Shown one piece after another: positions 33,501 to 41,024 of a stretch of DNA of 47,499 bases. The stretch is from Phycisphaerales bacterium (GTDB lineage: Bacteria; Planctomycetota; UBA1135; UBA2386), in contig JADCJE010000001.1 of NCBI GenBank assembly GCA_020247305.1, positions 1-47,499 on the forward strand, in the 5' to 3' direction. Position numbers and translations under genes: made by a program. The notes under the pieces were generated by a model. The model did no database searches. It was not told the DNA's origin and was given only the letters and a program-made list of their open reading frames with translations. Position 1 is the stretch's first letter. Every line of letters starts with the position of its first letter.

Positions 33501-34162
33501 CACGGCTCGCCGGCGCGCGTCTGCAGGATCGTGCGGTCGCCGGCCTGCTCGTCGTGCTCGTAGGTCTCGTCCCAGGCGCGGAACGACCGCGAGCCGGCGA
33601 GTGCCGGGTGCGACGGCAGCGCATCCTCGACGGCGAACTCCTCGCCGCCGTGGCGCAGGAAGCGGCCGCCGACGAGCTGGACGAAGCCGGGCGAGCGGCC
33701 CCAGCAGGCCGACGCGCAGTGCACCGGCACGAAGCCGCCGCCGCCTTCGACGTAGCCGACGAGCGCGTCGAGTTGGGCCTTCGGCATCACGCCCATCTGG
33801 TCCCAGTTGCCGTACAGCAGCACGGCGTCGAACGGCCGCAGGCCGTCGGCCGTGAACGCCGCCGCCGGCTCCTCGCTGTACGTCAGGTCGATGCCGTCCA
33901 CGCCGACGGCGCGCTTGAGCGCGCGGTAGCGCGTGATCGGGTCGTGGTGCGGGCCGTTCGGCGTCGGCGCGCCGACGAAGAGGACCTGCAGGCGACGGCC
34001 GGCGTCGGGCGCGGCGGAGGCGGCGGACTGCTGCGCCGCGGCGGCGGCGGCGCCGATGGCGAACAGCGCGCCCAACAAGGCGCCGCGGAGGGCGCCGAGC
34101 AGCGCGACGGACGGAGCGAGGACGGCGCGCGAACGCGGGAGCGAGCGGACCATGCGCGGCAT
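30596..34162 (-). CDS. PVC-type CxxCH heme-binding dehydrogenase with N-terminal ThuA-like domain
   Basis: 1188 residues; an ATG nine bases later is an alternative start. After a signal-type N-terminus comes a ThuA-like (glutamine-amidotransferase fold) domain: LQVLFVGAPTPNGPHHDP, FDAVLLYGNWDQMG and GHDHRVWDRAEFHALL. A beta-propeller dehydrogenase follows (GMELRLFASEPDLVNPICVG, GRAYVVETVDYPNNL, ICDWYNLIIQHN), then a helical HEAT-like stretch and a carbohydrate-binding-like sandwich (YRLSGWIKTANVEAARGDG). At the C-terminus is a cytochrome c domain with RTCIACHG (CxxCH) and a Met ligand in AAMAPLGGQLSDQE. This architecture is typical of Planctomycetes and related phyla, in periplasmic sugar oxidation. 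Confidence 0.9.
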   Translation of the reverse strand: MPRMVRSLPRSRAVLAPSVALLGALRGALLGALFAIGAAAAAAQQSAASAAPDAGRRLQVLFVGAPTPNGPHHDPITRYRALKRAVGVDGIDLTYSEEPAAAFTADGLRPFDAVLLYGNWDQMGVMPKAQLDALVGYVEGGGGFVPVHCASACWGRSPGFVQLVGGRFLRHGGEEFAVEDALPSHPALAGSRSFRAWDETYEHDEQAGDRTILQTRAGEPWTWVRTQGRGRVFYTASGHDHRVWDRAEFHALLTNGIRWAVGDEAHARLQRLQLPKLETETVSLPGYKQRQEITVAQKPLSPAESQKLAQVPVGMELRLFASEPDLVNPICVGWDHRGRAYVVETVDYPNNLQKGDLGHDRITVCEDTDGDGRADRFTRFAEKLSIPTSLTFADGGVVCSNGSDILFLRDVDGDLRADERRVLFTGFHMGDTHAGVSNLRAAPDGFVYATVGYSGFGGEVGGVRHDFGQGVFRFRADGSELEFLQHTTNNTWGLGLTSAFDVVGSTANGNPSWYFTFADAAYRAVGMSTHVTPRADDNPFYAPISMDIRQVDFFDRYTSAAGHAVYTATRFSSAWRERIAFVCEPTGKLVGCFELVRQGAGFRAVQSPNNLFASADAWSSPVCAEVGPDGAVWICDWYNLIIQHNPTPSKGSAGVDAKTGVGNAYETPLRDVRHGRIWRVFPAGMPDDDAPKLAADDPKACVDALGHGNMLWRLHAQRLLVEKDDAAVGPALRALVRADAPLAGMHALHALDQLRLLDDALVRPALGSKHEATRRAAIALASVAVLKDAFVGDGPLALQGRELAELLVRLSQCAVDPAIGAAILRTGQAQEAAIFDDVTLGDAWRIAARRHAATVVAAADAAGLVPEAQQAPVNVLPNPGLEAAAADAPQSVADWRDLRTYGGSREVVVRRAEGQGRSGSNCLMVASERNTDSGVAATVRVQAGKRYRLSGWIKTANVEAARGDGVMLNIHGGVRTAGVKGTSDWTEVSAEFDAGGEGEIVVHCLFGGYGAARGTAWFDDVQLVAIGGGNTLASALQALRATAAGVADDEAPAKPRVHAIDAAVHQRGAAVYARTCIACHGLDGRGLPPVFPPLDGSDWIAGPGERVVDVVLHGLMGPITVSGKRFDAAMAPLGGQLSDQEIADVVTYVRQRWSNDAPAMTFDVVAARRNQHKARATPWTAAELDAVR

Positions 34163-34189
34163 CGTCCGCCCCGCCGCCGCGGCCGCCTG

Positions 34190-34310
34190 TACGATTGCGC
34201 AATCAATGTGTACGTTTCGGCCGCTCCGAGCCTGGACGGCGCGACGCCGGGACCGCGCCGGGCCGCCGGGGTTGCCGATCGCGCCAGCGCGTTATAACGT
34301 TGGTTGCAAC
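34190..34310. promoter_or_regulatory. Palindromes in the promoter region of the toxin-antitoxin pair
   Basis: Between the divergent heme protein gene and the antitoxin lie three perfect palindromes: GATTGCGCAATC (34193-34204), CGTTATAACG (34290-34299) and GTTGCAAC (34303-34310, touching the antitoxin ATG). AbrB-type antitoxins repress their own promoters by binding palindromes. The two next to the start codon are the best operator candidates. The TATAA core at 34292-34297 could also be part of a -10 element. Confidence 0.45.
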
Positions 34311-34532
34311 ATGGAGCTCAAGCTGCGCAAGATCGGCAATTCGTACGGCGTGATCCTCCCGGGCGAGGTGCTGAAGGCCCTCCACGTCCGGGAAGGCGGC
34401 ACGTTGACCCTGCTGCCCAACGAGAAGGGCTTCCAACTGACGGCCGAGGACGCCGAGTTCGACGACCAGATGGCGATCGCGCGCTCGCTGATCGCCCGCT
34501 ACCGCCAGACGCTGCGGGAACTCGCGAAGTGA
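34311..34532 (+). CDS. AbrB/MazE-type antitoxin
   Basis: 73 residues. MELKLRKIGNSYGVILPGEVL is the swapped-hairpin AbrB DNA-binding fold (K-I-G-N-S-x-G-x-x-[LI]-P), followed by LHVREGGTLTLLPNEKGFQL. The C-terminal helix (DDQMAIARSLIARYRQTL) is where such antitoxins clamp the toxin. The stop overlaps the GTG start of a Doc toxin (GTGA), which explains its role: it neutralises the toxin and probably represses the pair. Confidence 0.88.
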   Translation: MELKLRKIGNSYGVILPGEVLKALHVREGGTLTLLPNEKGFQLTAEDAEFDDQMAIARSLIARYRQTLRELAK

Positions 34533-34963
34533 AGCCGCCGGTCTGGCTGATGCCGGAGGCCGTGCTCGCCGTCCACGCCGAGTGCATCCGCTCGTTCGGC
34601 GGCTCCGACGGCGTCCGGGACGCTGGATTGCTCGCCTCGGCGATGGCGCGCCCGCAGAACCTCCATGCCTACGGCAAGGCGGATGTCTGCCGGCTGGCCG
34701 CCGCCTACGGCCACGGCATCGCCAAGAACCACCCGTTCGTCGACGGCAACAAGCGCACGGCGTTCCTGGCGACGGCGATCCTCCTCGAGCGCAACGGCCT
34801 CGAACTCACGGCGTCGCCGGCGCACGCTGCCGTCTTCGTGCTCGCGCTCGCCGACGGCTCGCTGGACGAGGACGGCTTCGCCTCATGGCTGCGCGACCAC
34901 AGCAAGCGCCGCGGCGGCGGCCGGACCGCAGGCCGCCCGACGAAGCGGCGCAAACGCGGCTGA
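34529..34963 (+). CDS. doc: Doc-type Fic-domain toxin (death on curing)
   Basis: 144 residues beginning with GTG at 34529, overlapping the antitoxin stop. The Fic/Doc catalytic loop is complete: His68 in NHPFVDGNKRTAF, with Asp72, Asn74, Lys75 and Arg76 (H-x-F-x-D-x-N-K-R). Typical Doc toxins phosphorylate EF-Tu and stop translation. MPEAVLAVHAECIRSFGG and LLASAMARPQNL are normal family blocks. The last 23 residues are very basic (HSKRRGGGRTAGRPTKRRKR), which is not usual for Doc and may contact RNA or ribosomes. The catalytic motif is intact, so the toxin is probably active. Confidence 0.9.
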   Translation: MKPPVWLMPEAVLAVHAECIRSFGGSDGVRDAGLLASAMARPQNLHAYGKADVCRLAAAYGHGIAKNHPFVDGNKRTAFLATAILLERNGLELTASPAHAAVFVLALADGSLDEDGFASWLRDHSKRRGGGRTAGRPTKRRKRG

Positions 34964-35021
34964 CGTCGGCCGCGTCGACGATCCCATTGGGATGATCTCC
35001 GACAAGGTGTAGCGTTCGGCC

Positions 35022-35780
35022 ATGCTGACCGCGGACCCGCGACAGGACTGGCTCGCCGGCCTGTCGCCGGCGCCGTTCCGGCACCTCTTCGACCACCTGC
35101 CGGGCACCCTGTTCTTCGCCAAGGACCGCCACGGTCGATTGATGATGGGCAACCCGGCGTTCGTGCGCCGCTGCGGGTTCGAGCGCGAGGAGCAACTGCT
35201 CGGGCTCACCGACGACGCGATCTTTCCGCCGCGCCTCGCCGAGAAGTACCGCCGCGACGACCGCCACGTCATGCAGTCGCGCAAGCCGCTGCTCGGCATC
35301 ATCGAACTGTTCCCCAACGCCGAAGGCCGTCCCGAGTGGTTCGTAACCGACAAGCTGCCGCTGTTCGACCGCCAGGGTGCGTGCTGCGGCGTCGTCGGCA
35401 CGGTGCGCAGCTACGAGGCGCAGCGCACGGCGATCGCGCCGTACCTGGAGCTGGCGGACGTCGCCGAGCGCATCCAGCGCGACTTCAAGCAGCCGCTCGA
35501 CGTCGCGCGCCTCGCGCGCATGGCCGGCCTGTCGGTGCGGCAGTTCAGCCGCAAGTTCCGCCGCACGTTCCAGGCGACGCCGCGCGACTACCTGATGCGC
35601 ATCCGCATCCTGCACGCCTGCTCCCTGCTGCAGCGCACCGACCTGCCGATCACGGCAGTTGCGCTGCAGTCCGGTTTCTACGATCACAGCGACTTCGCGC
35701 GGCACTTCCGCCGTCAGCTGGGGCTCTCGGCGAGCGCCTGGCGGCAACGGAACATCCGCGCCCCTGACGCCCCGACCTGA
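35022..35780 (+). CDS. PAS domain - AraC family transcriptional regulator
   Basis: 252 residues. Residues ~15-135 form a PAS-like sensor ([55 protein letters not shown]). Residues ~145-245 form the paired helix-turn-helix of AraC regulators ([20 protein letters not shown], then [20 protein letters not shown] and [12 protein letters not shown]). It ends 14 bases before the xylose isomerase gene on the same strand, so it likely regulates the pentose genes that follow, responding to a small ligand or redox cue bound by the PAS domain. Confidence 0.88.
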   Translation: MLTADPRQDWLAGLSPAPFRHLFDHLPGTLFFAKDRHGRLMMGNPAFVRRCGFEREEQLLGLTDDAIFPPRLAEKYRRDDRHVMQSRKPLLGIIELFPNAEGRPEWFVTDKLPLFDRQGACCGVVGTVRSYEAQRTAIAPYLELADVAERIQRDFKQPLDVARLARMAGLSVRQFSRKFRRTFQATPRDYLMRIRILHACSLLQRTDLPITAVALQSGFYDHSDFARHFRRQLGLSASAWRQRNIRAPDAPT

Positions 35781-35794
35781 CCAGGACCCCTCCG

Positions 35795-36967
35795 ATGCCC
35801 GCAGCCAAGAAGAAGCCCGTCGACAAGTTCACCTTCGGCCTCTGGACCGTGGGATGGCAGGCGCGCGACCCGTTCGGCGACGCCACGCGACGCGCGCTCG
35901 ACCCGGTCGAGATCGTCGAGAACCTCGCCAAGCTCGGCGCCTACGGCGTCACCTTCCACGACGACGACCTGATCCCGTTCGGCAGCGACGACAAGGCGCG
36001 CCGCAAGCACGTCGACCGCTTCAAGAAGGCGCTCGCCGCCACCGGGATGAAAGTGCCGATGGCGACGACCAACCTGTTCACCCACCCGGTGTTCAAGGAC
36101 GGCGCCTTCACCAGCAACGACCGCGACGTGCGCCGTTTCGCGCTGCGCAAGGTCATGCGCAACCTCGACCTCGCCGCCGAGCTCGGCGCGGAGACGTACG
36201 TGTTCTGGGGCGGCCGCGAGGGCGCCGAGTACGACGGCGCCAAGGACGTCCGCGTCGCGCTCGACCGCTTCCGCGAGGCGATGAACACGCTGACGGGCTA
36301 CTGCAAGGAGCGCGGCATCGCGATCCGCTTCGCGCTGGAGCCCAAGCCCAACGAGCCGCGCGGCGACATCCTGCTGCCGACGATCGGGCACGCGCTGGCG
36401 TTCATCGAGACGCTGGAGCACAAGGAGATGGTCGGCCTCAACCCCGAGGTCGGCCACGAGCAGATGGCCGGGCTCAACTTCGTGCACGGCATCGCGCAGG
36501 CGCTGTGGCACGGCAAGCTGTTCCACATCGACCTCAACGGCCAGCGCGGCATCAAGTACGACCAGGACCTCGTCTTCGGCCACGGCGACCTCGTCAGCGC
36601 CTTCTTCCTCGTCGACCTGCTGGAGTCGGCCGGCTACGCGGGTCCGCGCCACTTCGACTACAAGCCCTCCCGCACCGAGGACCTCGACGGCGTCTGGCAG
36701 TCGGCGGCGGCGAACATGCGCATGTACCGGCTGCTGCGCGAGCGCGCGGCCGCCTTCCGCGCCGACCGCGAGGTGCAGCAGGCGATGAAGCAGGCGCGCA
36801 TCCCGGAGCTGGCGCAGCCGACGCTCAAGAAGGGCGAGACGATCGCGCAGCTGCTCGCCGACAAGTCCGCATACGAGACGTTCGACGCCGACAAGGCCGG
36901 CGCGGGCGGGTCGGGCTACGTGCGCCTGCAGCAGTTGGCGGTCGAGCACCTGATGGGCGCGCGGTGA
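35795..36967 (+). CDS. xylA: Xylose isomerase (class I, ~390 aa)
   Basis: 390 residues, the length of actinobacterial and Thermus class I enzymes. Hallmarks are [31 protein letters not shown] (catalytic His), [20 protein letters not shown] (metal Glu, Lys), [14 protein letters not shown] (second metal site), [17 protein letters not shown] (Asp ligands) and [14 protein letters not shown] (final Asp). It interconverts D-xylose and D-xylulose, and D-glucose and D-fructose, with divalent metal in the cytosol. Lying between an AraC regulator and an MFS sugar-type permease, it forms a small pentose-use unit; a xylulokinase is not in this window. Confidence 0.96.
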   Translation: MPAAKKKPVDKFTFGLWTVGWQARDPFGDATRRALDPVEIVENLAKLGAYGVTFHDDDLIPFGSDDKARRKHVDRFKKALAATGMKVPMATTNLFTHPVFKDGAFTSNDRDVRRFALRKVMRNLDLAAELGAETYVFWGGREGAEYDGAKDVRVALDRFREAMNTLTGYCKERGIAIRFALEPKPNEPRGDILLPTIGHALAFIETLEHKEMVGLNPEVGHEQMAGLNFVHGIAQALWHGKLFHIDLNGQRGIKYDQDLVFGHGDLVSAFFLVDLLESAGYAGPRHFDYKPSRTEDLDGVWQSAAANMRMYRLLRERAAAFRADREVQQAMKQARIPELAQPTLKKGETIAQLLADKSAYETFDADKAGAGGSGYVRLQQLAVEHLMGAR

Positions 36968-37220
36968 GCGTCGGCGCAGCGCCCGCCCGAGCGGCGCTGC
37001 GAGGACCCGGCCGGCTGCGCGCGCGGCCCGGCTGCTCCCGCGACGAAATCCTGGCACGCCGGCCCGGCTTGCCGCTGGCGGCCGCGCCGGCGGCGGCGCA
37101 GAGTTCGGCGCTCGCGGCGGTCGCCGTCTCCTGACCGCACGGTCGCTGCGCCAATCTCCCGGCGCGGCAGCCGCACCGCACTCGTTCGCTCCTCCTCGTC
37201 CCCACCCCTCGTCTCCCCGC

Positions 37221-38855
37221 ATGGACATGCAACGCGACGGCATCACGCCGAACGCCGGCCGGCTGCTCTGGGCCGGCTTCTTCGCCATCCTCGCCGCCGG
37301 CATCGGCTTCAGCATCCGCGCCGGCCTCGTCGGTACGTGGCGCGGCGAGTTCGGCTTCAGCGACACCGACCTCGGCGGCATCACGTCGGCCGGCTTCCCG
37401 GGCTTCTGCTTCGGCATCATCGCCGGCGGGCTCGTGTGCGACCGGCTCGGCTACCGGCTGCTGATCCTCGCGGCCTTCGCCATGCACGTCGTCTCCGCCG
37501 TGATGACGTTCGCGGTCGGCAAGGACAACGCGCTCGGCATGCTGTGGTGGAGCACGTTCGTCTTCGGCCTCGCCAACGGCACGCTCGAAGCGGTCGCCAA
37601 CCCGCTGGTCGCGACGCTGTTCCCGCAGCGCCGCACGCACTACCTCAACATCCTGCACGCGAGCTGGCCCGCCGGCCTCGTGATCGGCGGCCTGATCGTG
37701 CTGGCGCTCGGCGACAGCGTCGGCTGGCGGCTGCAGCTCGCGCTGTTCCTGGTGCCGACGCTGTTCTACGGCGCGCTGTTCTTCGGGCAGGCGATGCCGC
37801 GCTCGGAGGCGACGCGCAGCGGGCTCAGCTTCGGCGCGATGTTCAAGGACGTCGGCATCGCCGGCGCGCTGGTCATCTGCTTGCTGCTGAGCCAGTTCTT
37901 CGCCGGCAGCCTCAAGCTGCCGGAGACCCTCTCCTACGGCATCGCCGGCGCGCTGCTGGTCGGCGTCGGCGTCGCCACGAAGTTCTCGCCGGGCTCGTGG
38001 CTGCTGTTCACGCTGTTCGTGCTGCACCTGCTGATCGGCGCCGTCGAACTCGGCACCGACTCGTGGATCGGCGGCATCACCGGCAACCTGCTGACGCCGG
38101 ACCAGGGCCAGATCCTGTTCGTCTTCACCTCGGCGGTGATGTTCGGCCTGCGCTTCTGCGCCGGCGCGATCGAGCGCATGGGCCTGTCGCCGGTCGGCAT
38201 CCTGTTCGTCAGCGCGGCCATGGCGTTCGTCGGCCTCAACCTCACGGCCGGCATCGAGTCGTTCGGCATGGCGCTGCTGGCGCTGACCGTCTACGCGATC
38301 GGCAAGACGTTCTTCTGGCCGACGATGCTCGCCGTCGCCAGCGACCGCTTCCCGCGCACCGGCGCGGTCGCCATCAGCCTGATGGGCGGCATCGGCATGC
38401 TGTCGGCCGGCATCGTCGGCGGCCCGGGCCTCGGCTACGCCAAGGACCGCTTCGCCGGCGAGGAACTGCTGCAGGCCGACGCCGCCGTGCACGCGAAGTT
38501 CGTCGCCGAGCAGCCGAGCCAGTGGCTGGTGTTCCCCGAAGTCAGGGGCCTCGACGGCAAGAAGCGCGCGGAGGTGCAGAAGCGCCTCGACGACACGCGC
38601 AAGGAACTCGCCAAGGCCGGCGTCACCGACGCCAAGGAGGCGCTCGGCAAGCTGTCGGACGAGGACCGCAAGGTGGTGCTCGCCAGCATCGAGGCCGACC
38701 GCCGCACCCTGCGCGTCGACGCCTTCATCCCGGCGACGATGGCCGTGATGTTCCTGCTGCTGGCGCTGTGGTTCCGCAGCAAGGGCGGTTACCGCGTGCT
38801 GCGCATCGGCAAGGACGGGCAGGTCGAGGACGCGCCGGCCGGCGGCGGGCACTGA
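37221..38855 (+). CDS. MFS transporter (sugar/fucose-permease-like) with extra C-terminal loop
   Basis: 544 residues, about 12 membrane helices (RLLWAGFFAILAAGIGFSIR at the start). The loop GLVCDRLGYRLLI matches the MFS A-motif, and LEAVANPLVATLFPQRRTHYLNILHA resembles the fucose-permease/nucleoside group. Between the last two helices is an insertion of about 100 charged residues (EVQKRLDDTRKELAKAGV and similar), predicted helical and periplasmic or cytosolic, which is larger than normal. Downstream of xylA by 253 bases; I infer uptake of a pentose or oligosaccharide. Confidence 0.85.
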   Translation: MDMQRDGITPNAGRLLWAGFFAILAAGIGFSIRAGLVGTWRGEFGFSDTDLGGITSAGFPGFCFGIIAGGLVCDRLGYRLLILAAFAMHVVSAVMTFAVGKDNALGMLWWSTFVFGLANGTLEAVANPLVATLFPQRRTHYLNILHASWPAGLVIGGLIVLALGDSVGWRLQLALFLVPTLFYGALFFGQAMPRSEATRSGLSFGAMFKDVGIAGALVICLLLSQFFAGSLKLPETLSYGIAGALLVGVGVATKFSPGSWLLFTLFVLHLLIGAVELGTDSWIGGITGNLLTPDQGQILFVFTSAVMFGLRFCAGAIERMGLSPVGILFVSAAMAFVGLNLTAGIESFGMALLALTVYAIGKTFFWPTMLAVASDRFPRTGAVAISLMGGIGMLSAGIVGGPGLGYAKDRFAGEELLQADAAVHAKFVAEQPSQWLVFPEVRGLDGKKRAEVQKRLDDTRKELAKAGVTDAKEALGKLSDEDRKVVLASIEADRRTLRVDAFIPATMAVMFLLLALWFRSKGGYRVLRIGKDGQVEDAPAGGGH

Positions 38856-38904
38856 CCGCCGCCGCTTCCGCGTCACGGGGGCGGCGGTATCCTGCCCGCC
38901 CCCG

Positions 38905-40806
38905 ATGACGCTGATCGCCCTCGACAAGATCGTCCGCCGCTTCGGCGACTTCGCGATCCTCGACGGGCTGTCGCTGCGCGTCGACGAAGGCGACCGCATC
39001 GGCGTGGTCGGCGACAACGGTGCTGGCAAGACGACGATGGTGCGCATCCTGGCCGGCGTCGACGACGCCGACACCGGCACGCGCAACGCCCGCCGGGACC
39101 TGCGCATCGCCTACGGCGCGCAGATGCCGGCGATGCCCAAGGGCACAACGGTGCTCGACCTCGTGCTGCGCGGCACCGGCGAGCACGACGCGCTCGAACG
39201 CCGCATGCGCGCGCTGGAGGCGCAGATGGCCGGCGGCGACGAGGCGGCGCTGCGCGCCTACGGCGAGCTGCAGGCGGCGTTCGAGGCCGGCGGCGGCTAC
39301 GACCGCAAGCACCAGGTCGAGAAGGTGCTCGCCGGCATCGGCTTCCCGCTCGCCGACCTCGGCAAGGACGTCTCGGTGCTGAGCGGCGGCGAGAAGTCGC
39401 GCGTGCAGCTGGCGATCCTGATGACGACGCCGGCCGACCTGCTGATCCTCGACGAGCCTACCAACCACCTCGACCTGCAGGGCATCGAGTTCGTCGAGGA
39501 CTTCGTCGTGCGCTACCCCGGCGCGTGCGTCGTCGTCAGCCACGACCGCCGCTTCCTCGACGCCATCGCCAACGCCATCGTCGAGGTCGCCGACGGCGTC
39601 GCCAACCGCTGGAAGGGCAACTTCAGCCACTACAGCAAGCAGCGCGACCTCGCGCTGCTGACGCAGGCGCGCGCCTTCAAGAGCCAGCGCGAGTTCGTCG
39701 AGAAGGAGATGGAGTACATCCGCCGCAACATGGCCGGGCGCATGAGCGCGCAGGCCAAGGGGCGGCTCAAGCGCCTGCAGCGGCTGCAGCTGATCGACAA
39801 GCCGCAGGGCAAGCGCGCGCAGATGCGGCTGACCTTCGGCCAATCGACGCGCGGCCAGCAGGGGCAGGTGGCGCTCGAAGGCGCCGACCTGACGGTCGTG
39901 GCCGGCGCGCGCACGCTGATCGAGCACGCCGACTTCCGCGTCTGGTTCGGCGAGGTCACCGCGCTGCTCGGCCGCAACGGCGCGGGCAAGACCACGCTGC
40001 TGCGCCTGCTCGCCGGCATCGGCACGCCGGCCGCCGGCGCGATCCAGCGCGCGCACAACCTGCGCATCGGCTACTTCAGCCAGGAGAAGAACGACCTGCC
40101 GCAGCACGGCACGGTCCTCGACGCGCTGCGCGAGCTCGACCGCACGGTGCCGGAGGGGCCGCTGCGCGACCACCTCGCGCTGTTCCTGTTCTGCGGCGAG
40201 GACGTCGAGAAGCCGGTCGCCGAGCTGTCCGGCGGCGAGAAGCAGCGCCTCGCGCTGGCCCGCATGACGCGCGCGCAGTTCGACCTGCTGTGCCTCGACG
40301 AACCGACCAACCACCTCGACGTCGCCGGCACCGAGGGCTTGGAGCAGGCGCTCAAGGAGTTCCCCGGCACCGTCGTGCTGATCACGCACGACCGCCAACT
40401 CGTCGACGAGGTCGCCGACCGCGTGCTGTGGGTCGACGGCGGGGTCGTGCGCGCGTTCGACCAGGGCCTCGCGCAGTGCCAGCGCGTGCTCGCCGACGAG
40501 CGCGCCACCGCGCGCGCCGCCGAGGCCGAAGCCAAGGACGCGGCTGCGCGCAAGGCCGCCGCCGCGCTGCCGGTCGCCGAGCCGAAGAAGGCGATCGAGA
40601 CCGGCAAGGTGCGCAACCCCAGGATGTTCCAGAAGTTGGAGGAGCGCATCATGCAGCTGGAAGCCGCGATCGAAGGCCTGCGCGCGGCGATGCTCGATCC
40701 GGCCAACTACGCCAGCGCGGCGAAGATGAAGGCGCTGCAGGGCGACGAGGCGAAGCACAAGCAGGAGCTCGCCGACGCCTACGCGCAGTGGGAGAACTGG
40801 TCGTAG
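38905..40806 (+). CDS. ABC-F family ATPase (Uup/EttA-like)
   Basis: 633 residues with two ATP-binding cassettes and no membrane segments. Walker A motifs are GDNGAGKTT and GRNGAGKTT, signatures LSGGEKSR and LSGGEKQR, and Walker B/D-loops LILDEPTNHLD and LCLDEPTNHLD. The linker (FVEKEMEYIRRNMAGRMSAQ) is the P-site tRNA interaction motif region of ABC-F proteins, followed by a coiled-coil tail (KLEERIMQLEAAIEGLRAAM) like Uup. These bind ribosomes and modulate translation or rescue stalled ribosomes. The stop precedes a 218-base gap before the GAPGC gene. Confidence 0.93.
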   Translation: MTLIALDKIVRRFGDFAILDGLSLRVDEGDRIGVVGDNGAGKTTMVRILAGVDDADTGTRNARRDLRIAYGAQMPAMPKGTTVLDLVLRGTGEHDALERRMRALEAQMAGGDEAALRAYGELQAAFEAGGGYDRKHQVEKVLAGIGFPLADLGKDVSVLSGGEKSRVQLAILMTTPADLLILDEPTNHLDLQGIEFVEDFVVRYPGACVVVSHDRRFLDAIANAIVEVADGVANRWKGNFSHYSKQRDLALLTQARAFKSQREFVEKEMEYIRRNMAGRMSAQAKGRLKRLQRLQLIDKPQGKRAQMRLTFGQSTRGQQGQVALEGADLTVVAGARTLIEHADFRVWFGEVTALLGRNGAGKTTLLRLLAGIGTPAAGAIQRAHNLRIGYFSQEKNDLPQHGTVLDALRELDRTVPEGPLRDHLALFLFCGEDVEKPVAELSGGEKQRLALARMTRAQFDLLCLDEPTNHLDVAGTEGLEQALKEFPGTVVLITHDRQLVDEVADRVLWVDGGVVRAFDQGLAQCQRVLADERATARAAEAEAKDAAARKAAAALPVAEPKKAIETGKVRNPRMFQKLEERIMQLEAAIEGLRAAMLDPANYASAAKMKALQGDEAKHKQELADAYAQWENWS

Positions 40807-41024
40807 CGGCAGCGCTCCGGCGGCCCGCAGTCGCGCCGAACGGACCGGACCGATCGGCGTAGGGATTGCGGCGCGCCGACGCGCGCGGCCTGCGCGATAC
40901 CGACGCGTGACAAGCAGCCGCCGCGCCGAGCGCGCAGCACCGCCCGCGTCGTGGCATCCTGTGCATCGCCACGGCGACGGTGCCGCGGCCCTCGTTCGTC
41001 TCGTCCTCTCATCCAGCAACCACC

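Noticed and set aside
30515..34297. 1260-codon plus-strand frame opposite the heme protein
   Set aside because: Arg/Ala/Val-rich shadow of the minus-strand gene with no signal peptide or recognisable motif.
37001..37220. Small gene between xylA and the permease
   Set aside because: Frames here are Arg/Ala/Pro-rich without a start or motif; probably untranslated spacer.
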